DNA from: an uncultured Eubacteriales bacterium
Lineage (GTDB): Bacteria; Bacillota; Clostridia; Christensenellales; CAG-138
Direction of reading: 5' to 3'
Length of the DNA: 28,293 nt
Assembly: GCA_900544555.1 (NCBI GenBank)
Contig: UQWD01000024.1
Span: 1-28,293 of the forward strand
Each line of letters starts with the position of its first letter. Position 1 is the first letter of the stretch. The notes beneath the pieces were generated by a model. The model was given only the letters and a program-made list of their open reading frames with translations. It did no database searches and was not told the origin of the DNA. Shown in pieces: positions 23,016-28,293 of the stretch. The position numbers were made by a program, and so were the translations under genes.

Positions 23016-23052
23016 AGCCTGGCCGTGCACGCGGTATGGCCGGGCTTTTTTG
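23016..23052 (+). terminator. Terminator after the Cys-rich protein gene
   Basis: AGCCTGGCC (23016-23024) pairs with GGCCGGGCT (23038-23046) with one G-T pair, followed by six T. It lies 22 bp past the stop codon. Confidence 0.9.
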
Positions 23053-23598
23053 CGCTCTAGTTTCGATTTATGCGGGAAATAAAAGACATGAGGGCGGAGG
23101 CTAAACGAAGCAGCCCCCTTCATCACGCACTTTTCAATGCGTTACAGCGGCAATCTTTTGTTCAACGAACAGAACATGGATATGATTTGGGGTTTTAATT
23201 CAGGAAGGTTTTTTGATTTTACGCATCCGGTAATATGGATGAGGGCAATGATAATTTTTCTGCGCTTGGCGCGAACGGCGGCAAAACGGAGACGCCCCTA
23301 CGCCAATTGATGTCGGTGATATGGTTTTATGCCCGTTTCTTCGGCGGCCCCCCCGCGTTTTGCGTGATGTAAAGGGGCTATATACGCTAAAGAACTGAGC
23401 TAAGCCCAAATGGGCGGACGAGGGCGCAGATGCATAACAAGCGTTCAATCCATTATCCGCTGGGCGTTTATACGCGATTACTCTACCGGCAAATAGCCTT
23501 TTTAAAACAGATTAACCGTAAGTCAAATGGCGCTGCGCCTGAATCAAATACACAGCGCATGGAAAAGCCAGTCCATTGAACAGCCTCAGGTAATCAAA
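23053..23598. other. Intergenic stretch without recognised genes
   Basis: About 545 bp. Short open frames exist on both strands (plus 23176-23307, minus 23200-23448), but they lack ribosome binding sites and family patterns. Given the decayed genes just to the right, this may be further decayed DNA. No RNA gene, repeat array or promoter is supported. Confidence 0.5.
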
Positions 23599-24215
23599 TT
23601 AAGGGGAAGGCGCCGCGAGCAGCGCGGTATCAAACAGCATAAGGTGCTCTACCAGCCTGTCCTCATACTCGCATACGATTCGGATGCCCCTGTAGGTTTT
23701 TTGCTGTGTCGACGACAAAACGCGGTCGCGGCTCATGCCGGCCTCCAGTATGGTTGATTCACCAACCTCGCCAAGCGAGTGAGCTTGCGCCCCTTCCTTG
23801 GCGGCCCTATCCTTTGGGCCGGCATAGATGAAAGCTCCGTCCGCATTCATATAATAGTCAAACCACTTTATCCTTTCGGGCGGTACGTCATTGAACTTAA
23901 TGAGAATCTCCGATGAATAGTTGGTGGAAAAAATGCTGTTTGAAAGTAAAAGCCGGTAAAACCTCTCCCCAATTGAATGGGAGCTATTGAGAGCCTCCGA
24001 TTGGATAGCCGTCCCGTCGATAGCGAGCGTTCCGCCTTTGGATTCAAACTCCATTTTATCGTTGGATATGGTGACGGTGGTATATTTTTTTCCACGGGCG
24101 GCGTCTCCTTTGCGGCTTTCGTCGGGCTCGAAGCCACAATCCCCTGATTTGGGGAGCACCCAAAAAACAGCATGAACGCGACTAAAGCAAACCATACGAG
24201 GATTAGCTTTTTCAT
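23599..24215 (-). pseudogene. Lipoprotein gene with a frame break at a run of seven A
   Basis: The gene starts at ATG 24215 behind AAAGGAG with a clear lipoprotein signal (MKKLILVWFALVAFMLFFGC, lipobox Cys 20) and a Thr/Pro/Lys-rich linker. After residue ~43 the meaningful sequence continues in the -1 frame (KYTTVTISNDKMEFESKGG onward) to a stop at 23599, giving about 205 residues if joined. The switch coincides with seven A on the coding strand (24085-24091). One added base, or -1 slippage, would restore the protein. The second part looks like a folded exported domain (SEILIKFNDVPPERIKWFDY), family not recognised. It is either a recent pseudogene, a slippage-controlled gene, or a sequence error. 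Confidence 0.75.
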
Positions 24216-24279
24216 TTTTTACTCCTTTCATGACAAAAGATCCGCTTGATTTATGATGGACTTATAATGCATATATCGA

Positions 24280-24705
24280 TCAGTGGTAATACCTTAAATC
24301 GCACGGAAACTGATTGACGTAATAGTAAGGGCAATTTGCCCAAGAGTGATCATACAGTCCCAGCATCCCCCATTTTGACGTTACGATAAAGGTACGCTTG
24401 GAGTGCGTATCATCAACGTACGATTTAATCACCGCACTGTGAGAAATGCCGGAGTATGAATCGGTATTGGATAAGTAATAAACTATTCTGTGCCAACGGA
24501 GGTTTGCAGCTTACTCACCTCAGTATAGCTGCCGTCAGATAAATATTTAGATGGATTGTTCATCCAAATCAGATATAGCCCGAAAAGCACGGTAACGTAA
24601 TATCGGTTGTTAATGTATCCGAATCCGCACAAACTGATGCAGCGACAACGATACTGCAAACCATTATAAAGACAAATAACAGGCTCAGATACTTTTTCTT
24701 TGCAT
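24280..24705 (-). pseudogene. Decayed secreted-protein gene with at least three frame breaks
   Basis: The remains include a promoter (24744-24772), a ribosome binding site GGGAGGAAG, and ATG at 24705, whose own frame stops after six codons. One frame over, a signal peptide reads KKKYLSLLFVFIMVCSIVV, ending near ASVCADS. The next piece is in another frame (INNRYYVTVLFGLYLIWMNN, then PSKYLSDGSYTEVSKL), and the last piece in the third frame (RIVYYLSNTDSYSG, SHSAVIKSYVDDTHSKR, WGMLGLYDHSWANCPYYY) ends at a stop at 24280. Each switch needs one extra base. Joined, it would be a secreted protein of about 140 residues. The family is not recognised. It sits 64 bp upstream of the broken lipoprotein gene, probably once the same operon. 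Confidence 0.7.
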
Positions 24706-24743
24706 CAGGCTTCCTCCCTCTAATATTTGGTTTTACATCCAGT

Positions 24744-24772
24744 CTAATACAATATACTATACAACGAGTCAA
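24744..24772 (-). promoter_or_regulatory. Promoter of the decayed leftward operon
   Basis: Minus-strand TTGACT (24767-24772), a 17-bp spacer and TATTAG (24744-24749), about 40 bp before the old start codon. An intact promoter in front of broken genes suggests recent decay. Confidence 0.6.
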
Positions 24773-24910
24773 CATGATAAGGCTCTTATTGCTAAAAATA
24801 AATATTAATTACCGAACGCAACTCTGCGACGATCGTTCTTTCAAGAGGGAGCGATATTAATAAACTTTATTCTCAAAAGCGCGTTTTTATATGTAATTAT
24901 CGGAAAATAA

Positions 24911-24939
24911 TTGACAAGCCGCGCAGTGGGTGCTAGAAT
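24911..24939 (+). promoter_or_regulatory. Promoter of the str operon
   Basis: TTGACA (24911-24916), a 17-bp spacer and TAGAAT (24934-24939), giving a leader of about 120 bases before rpsL. Confidence 0.88.
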
Positions 24940-24988
24940 ATGCGTGTTGCGCGTTTAAGCGCTTTGTCGCGTTGCGCAAAAAAATGCG

Positions 24989-25024
24989 GAAAATATCCCC
25001 TTCAAGGGGTTGCAGGGGATTTTC
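24989..25024 (+). promoter_or_regulatory. Competing hairpins in the rpsL leader
   Basis: CCCC at 24997-25000 can pair with GGGG at 25006-25009 (CCCCTTCAAGGGG) or, in a longer stem, as GAAAATATCCCC (24989-25000) with GGGGATTTTC (25015-25024). Two exclusive folds just before rpsL could serve attenuation or S7/S12 feedback; the role is inferred. Confidence 0.45.
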
Positions 25025-25066
25025 TTAATATAAACGTTTATCCAATATGATTGAGGAGGATATCCA

Positions 25067-25441
25067 ATGCCGACAATTAACCAATTGGTTCGCAAGGGCA
25101 GGGAAAAAGTTGAATACAAGTCCGACGCGCCAATATTAAAGCAATGTCCGCAGCGCAGGGGCGTATGCACAGCGGTACGTACCATGACGCCCAAAAAACC
25201 GAATTCGGCTCTTCGTAAAATTGCCCGTATCCGCCTGACCGACGGTTTGGAGGGTACGGCGTATATCCCGGGAATCGGCCATAATCTTCAGGAGCACAGC
25301 GTTGTGCTCATTCGCGGCGGCCGCGTTAGGGATTTACCGGGCGTTCGTTATCATATCATACGCGGCGCGCTGGATACGGCTGGCGTCGCCAAGCGCATGC
25401 AGTCCCGTTCGCTCTATGGCGCGAAGCGGCCCAAGAAGTAA
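25067..25441 (+). CDS. rpsL: Ribosomal protein S12
   Basis: Small-subunit protein at the decoding centre, needed for accuracy. The 124-residue protein has the conserved MPTINQLVRKGR start, TPKKPNSALRK (with K43) and the PGVRYHIIRG loop. Position 88, normally Lys in GGRVKDLPG, is Arg (codon AGG at 25328-25330). Lys-to-Arg at this site gives streptomycin resistance in Mycobacterium tuberculosis and E. coli. The ATG is 7-8 bases after GAGGAGG. It is the first gene of the str operon. Confidence 0.99.
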   Translation: MPTINQLVRKGREKVEYKSDAPILKQCPQRRGVCTAVRTMTPKKPNSALRKIARIRLTDGLEGTAYIPGIGHNLQEHSVVLIRGGRVRDLPGVRYHIIRGALDTAGVAKRMQSRSLYGAKRPKK

Positions 25442-25455
25442 GGAGTGTGTAGCAT

Positions 25456-25926
25456 ATGTCAAGACGTGGATATATACCCAAGCGTGAGGTTTTGGACGAC
25501 CCGATGTACGGCGGCAAGGTCGTAACCAAGCTCATCAATCAGGTCATGCTCGACGGTAAGCGCGGTACCGCGCAGAAGGTTTGCTACGGCGCCTTTGATA
25601 TTATCCAGCAAAAAACCGGGCGCGAAGCGATAGAGGTTTTTGAGCAGGCCATGAACAACATTATGCCTGTGCTGGAGGTGAAGGCGAGGAGGGTCGGCGG
25701 CGCAACATATCAGGTGCCTATCGACATTCGTCCGGAGCGCCGGCAGACGCTTGGCCTTCGCTGGCTGGTGGGCTACTCCCGCAAGCGCGGCGAGCGCACC
25801 ATGATGCAGCGGCTGGCTGGTGAGATTATGGATGCGGCGAACTCAACCGGAAGCGCCTTTAAGAAGAAGGAAGATACCCATAAAATGGCCGAAGCGAATA
25901 GAGCGTTCGCGCATTACCGCTGGTAA
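25456..25926 (+). CDS. rpsG: Ribosomal protein S7
   Basis: Primary 16S rRNA binding protein of the small subunit head. The 156-residue length is standard; MSRRGYIPKREVLDDP at the start, the VGGATYQVPIDIRPERRQTL loop and the AFAHYRW end are all typical. The ribosome binding site (AGGAG) overlaps the rpsL stop, and the gap is 14 bp. In other bacteria S7 can repress its own operon by binding the rpsL-rpsG junction. Confidence 0.99.
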   Translation: MSRRGYIPKREVLDDPMYGGKVVTKLINQVMLDGKRGTAQKVCYGAFDIIQQKTGREAIEVFEQAMNNIMPVLEVKARRVGGATYQVPIDIRPERRQTLGLRWLVGYSRKRGERTMMQRLAGEIMDAANSTGSAFKKKEDTHKMAEANRAFAHYRW

Positions 25927-26005
25927 AGAGCGAAAAAACGTCTTTCGCCTTATAATTGGCGCAGACCAGTCAATAATAATATGGGTGTCCGGGGCAATCC
26001 GGATT

Positions 26006-26035
26006 TGTGGAAAGGCGCGATAAGCGCCTTTCACA
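26006..26035 (+). other. Hairpin in the rpsG-fusA gap
   Basis: GAAAGGCGC (26010-26018) and GCGCCTTTC (26024-26032), 5-base loop, extended by TGTG/CACA with a bulge. No T run follows. The 212-bp gap is long for this operon, so it may be an mRNA processing site or part of a second promoter region; a TATAAT at 25951-25956 lacks a -35 box. Confidence 0.5.
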
Positions 26036-26138
26036 GGCTGTCGGATAAGCACGGCGGCAGAACCATTTGAGAATAACGGAATATTTTAATAGAAGCGTGT
26101 TTTAATACGCGCAATTTCAACGGAGAGGAGGAATGACC

Positions 26139-28223
26139 GTGCCCAGAGAGACATCGTTGGAGATGACCAGGAACATAGGCATTATGGCGCATATAGATGC
26201 TGGTAAAACCACTACTACCGAGCGCATTCTGTTTTATACGGGCAAAATACACAAGGTCGGCGAGGTTCATGAAGGCAACGCAACCATGGACTTTATGATT
26301 CAGGAGCAGGAGCGTGGAATTACCATTGCGTCCGCGGCCACCACCGCCTATTGGCGTGGGTACCGTATCAATATTATTGATACTCCGGGACATGTCGACT
26401 TTACCGTTGAGGTAGAACGTTCACTGCGCGTTTTAGACGGCGCAGTGGCGGTATTTTGCGCAAAGGGGGGCGTTGAGCCGCAGAGCGAAACGGTTTGGCG
26501 CCAAGCGAGCAAATACGGCGTGCCCAGAATGGCGTACGTCAATAAAATGGATATAACAGGCGCGGATTTTTACAACGTCGTTAAGATGATGCATGAGAGG
26601 CTTGGGGCCAGGGCGGTGCCGATTCAGCTTCCTATCGGGAGCGAATCGGAATTCTGCGGAATAATCGATTTGGTTAAGATGAAAGCCGAGCGGTATTATG
26701 ATGATTCAGGCGTGGACGTGCGCGAGGAGGAAATACCCTCGGAAATGTTGGAGCTGGCGGAGAAATACCGCGGCGAGCTTATTGAGGCCGTTGCGGAGGA
26801 TGACGAGGAGCTTCTCGGCAAGTTTCTTGAAGGGGAGGAGCTAACCGACGAAGAGATCGTTCGGGGCATACGCAGCGCAACCATCGCGAACCGCATGGTT
26901 CCCGTGTGCTGCGGAACGTCATACCGAAATAAGGGCGTGCAGCCGTTGCTTAATGCAATTGTAGACTATATGCCGTCCCCGCTGGATATACCGCCTGCTG
27001 AGGCAGCCGACGCGAACAACGCGGAAAATATTATACGGGTTGAAACGTCGGACAGCGAACCCATGGCCGCGCTGGCGTTTAAAATCATCGCCGATCCGTA
27101 CGTGGGCAAGCTTGCCTTTACGCGCATTTACAGCGGAACGCTCAAGTCGGGGTCCTATGTATATAATACCACCCGCTCCAAGCGCGAGCGCGTTGGGCGC
27201 ATTATGCTCATGCACGCCGCGAGCCGCACGGAGATACAGGAAGCGTACGCGGGCGATATCGTCGCGCTTGTCGGGTTGAAGGAAACCAGCACTGGCGATA
27301 CGCTGTGCGACGATAAAAGGCCGCTGCTTCTTGAATCCATGGAATTCCCGGAGCCGGTTATCCGCGTGGCGATAGAACCAAAGACTAAGGCCGGGCAGGA
27401 TAAGATGACGACGGCGCTCGTTAAGCTTGCCGAGGAGGATCCAACGTTTAAAACGTATACGGATACGGAGACGGGTCAAACCATTATAGCGGGGATGGGT
27501 GAGCTGCATCTTGAAATCATAGTGGACCGGCTCATACGCGAATTCCGCGTGGAATGTACCGTTGGCAACCCGCAGGTGGCTTACAGGGAAACGCTGACCA
27601 AGGCTGTCAAGACCGAAGGGCGCTTTGTACGGCAAACCGGCGGCCACGGCCAGTACGGCCACTGCGTCGTACAGTTCGAGCCGCAGGAACCCGGCACCGG
27701 CTTTGTGTTTGAGGATAAAATCGTGGGCGGCGTAATCCCGCGTGAATACATCCCGGCCATCAGCGCCGGTATACAGGAAGCATCCCACAGCGGACATCTC
27801 GGCGGCTACGAGGTGGTGGATTTCAAAGCTACGCTGGTGGACGGCAGCTTCCATGAGGTAGACAGCTCTGAGATCGCGTTTAAGATAGCGGGCAGCCTTG
27901 CGCTTAAAGAGGCGCTATCAAAGGCCGATTGCGTGCTGATGGAGCCGGTAATGAAGGTTGAGGTGCTCATGCCGGAGGAATACCTGGGCGACGTGCTCGG
28001 CAACATCAACTCCCGCCGCGGGCGTATCGAGGGGATGGACGCGCGAGCGAACGCGCAGGTTATACACGCCATGTGCCCGCTGTCCGAAATGTTCGGTTAC
28101 GCGACGGATTTGAGGTCGCGCACGCAGGGGCGCGGCACGTTTACCATGCAGTTTGATCATTATGAGCGTGTATCCCAGTCGGTAGCGAACAGGATACTCG
28201 GCAGCTATAACCACAACTATTAA
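26139..28223 (+). CDS. fusA: Translation elongation factor G
   Basis: GTPase that moves tRNA and mRNA through the ribosome. I start it at GTG 26139 (694 residues, MPRETSLEMTRNIGIM), 7 bases after AGGAGG and matching the usual EF-G start. An ATG at 26133 is only 1 base from that site. GTPase motifs are complete: AHIDAGKTT, GITI, DTPGHVDF and NKMD. Domains II to V follow, with GMGELHLEI and the domain IV loop region RQTGGHGQYGHC. The length is standard. tuf follows after 29 bp. Confidence 0.98.
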   Translation: MPRETSLEMTRNIGIMAHIDAGKTTTTERILFYTGKIHKVGEVHEGNATMDFMIQEQERGITIASAATTAYWRGYRINIIDTPGHVDFTVEVERSLRVLDGAVAVFCAKGGVEPQSETVWRQASKYGVPRMAYVNKMDITGADFYNVVKMMHERLGARAVPIQLPIGSESEFCGIIDLVKMKAERYYDDSGVDVREEEIPSEMLELAEKYRGELIEAVAEDDEELLGKFLEGEELTDEEIVRGIRSATIANRMVPVCCGTSYRNKGVQPLLNAIVDYMPSPLDIPPAEAADANNAENIIRVETSDSEPMAALAFKIIADPYVGKLAFTRIYSGTLKSGSYVYNTTRSKRERVGRIMLMHAASRTEIQEAYAGDIVALVGLKETSTGDTLCDDKRPLLLESMEFPEPVIRVAIEPKTKAGQDKMTTALVKLAEEDPTFKTYTDTETGQTIIAGMGELHLEIIVDRLIREFRVECTVGNPQVAYRETLTKAVKTEGRFVRQTGGHGQYGHCVVQFEPQEPGTGFVFEDKIVGGVIPREYIPAISAGIQEASHSGHLGGYEVVDFKATLVDGSFHEVDSSEIAFKIAGSLALKEALSKADCVLMEPVMKVEVLMPEEYLGDVLGNINSRRGRIEGMDARANAQVIHAMCPLSEMFGYATDLRSRTQGRGTFTMQFDHYERVSQSVANRILGSYNHNY

Positions 28224-28252
28224 GACGAAATATCTGAAAGGAAGAAACAGGA

Positions 28253-28293
28253 ATGGCGAAAGCAAAATTTGAGCGGACAAAACCGCACGTAAA
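28253..28293 (+). CDS. tuf: Elongation factor Tu, N-terminal fragment
   Basis: The last 41 bases encode MAKAKFERTKPHV, the standard EF-Tu start, behind AAAGGAAG. The gene runs off the window. It completes the rpsL-rpsG-fusA-tuf order. Confidence 0.95.
   Translation, partial: MAKAKFERTKPHV

Noticed and set aside
23200..23448. 82-codon minus-strand frame
   Set aside because: No ribosome binding site and composition unlike neighbouring genes; could be decayed DNA but not supported.
26133..26138. ATG start for fusA
   Set aside because: Only one base from AGGAGG, and it adds two residues not found in EF-G; GTG 26139 fits spacing and family.
26919..27854. Minus-strand open frame of 311 codons opposite fusA
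   Set aside because: Antisense shadow of fusA, with no ribosome binding site and no family pattern.
1..28293. CRISPR arrays, tRNA and rRNA genes, insertion sequences
   Set aside because: No regularly spaced repeats of CRISPR length, no tRNA-like cloverleaf or rRNA segment, and no transposase were seen by reading.

Overview
The window reads as a chromosomal segment of an anaerobic, gut-type Firmicute (class Clostridia, possibly near Christensenellales; the rank below class is a guess). The evidence is Gram-positive style ribosome binding sites (AGGAGG), TTG/GTG starts, a str operon in the order rpsL-rpsG-fusA-tuf, clostridial-type RpoB/RpoC, and a compact GuaA of a form I associate with clostridial genomes. 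Host genes are moderately GC-rich with many GCG/CGC codons. The first 5.6 kb is richer in GC and is clearly acquired DNA.

Region 1 (1-~5700) is the right-hand part of a mobilizable element, transcribed almost entirely leftward. In order of transcription it holds a small excisionase-like helix-turn-helix gene, a tyrosine integrase, a MobC-like ribbon-helix-helix gene, a RepA-type ATPase, a 440-bp non-coding segment packed with 9-bp repeats and hairpins (candidate origin/oriT), a MobV relaxase, and the start of a ribosomal-protection tetracycline resistance gene (tet(W)-like) with its attenuator leader. A divergent XRE regulator sits at the right end. The leftward promoter has perfect -35 and -10 boxes and a perfect palindrome fills the spacer, so it looks like a repressor-controlled excision/mobilization switch. 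The element abuts the 3' end of guaA, a known integration target of tyrosine integrases. Its left end lies outside the window.

Region 2 (5707-11620) holds leftward guaA, whose glutaminase domain is shortened and lacks the catalytic Cys, and a divergent signalling cluster. The cluster contains an OmpR-type response regulator, a sensor kinase, a small membrane protein with a perfect 36-bp internal duplication, and an M1-like metallopeptidase lipoprotein. The promoters of the regulator and of the peptidase carry the same element (CTGAAACA, 5 bp, GAAACA, 9 bp, -10 box), which suggests one regulon with autoregulation.

Region 3 (12070-14481) holds galE and a polyprenyl-phosphate sugar-1-phosphate transferase, a two-gene operon for surface glycan initiation. 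Region 4 (14537-22994) holds rpoB and rpoC behind their own consensus promoter, without rplJ/rplL, followed by a Cys-rich two-helix membrane protein whose likely promoter overlaps the rpoC stop codon. Region 5 (23053-24772) holds a decayed leftward operon: a secreted-protein gene with at least three frame breaks and a lipoprotein gene with one break at a run of seven A. Region 6 (24911-end) is the str operon: rpsL (with Arg at position 88, a streptomycin-resistance residue elsewhere), rpsG, fusA and the first codons of tuf.
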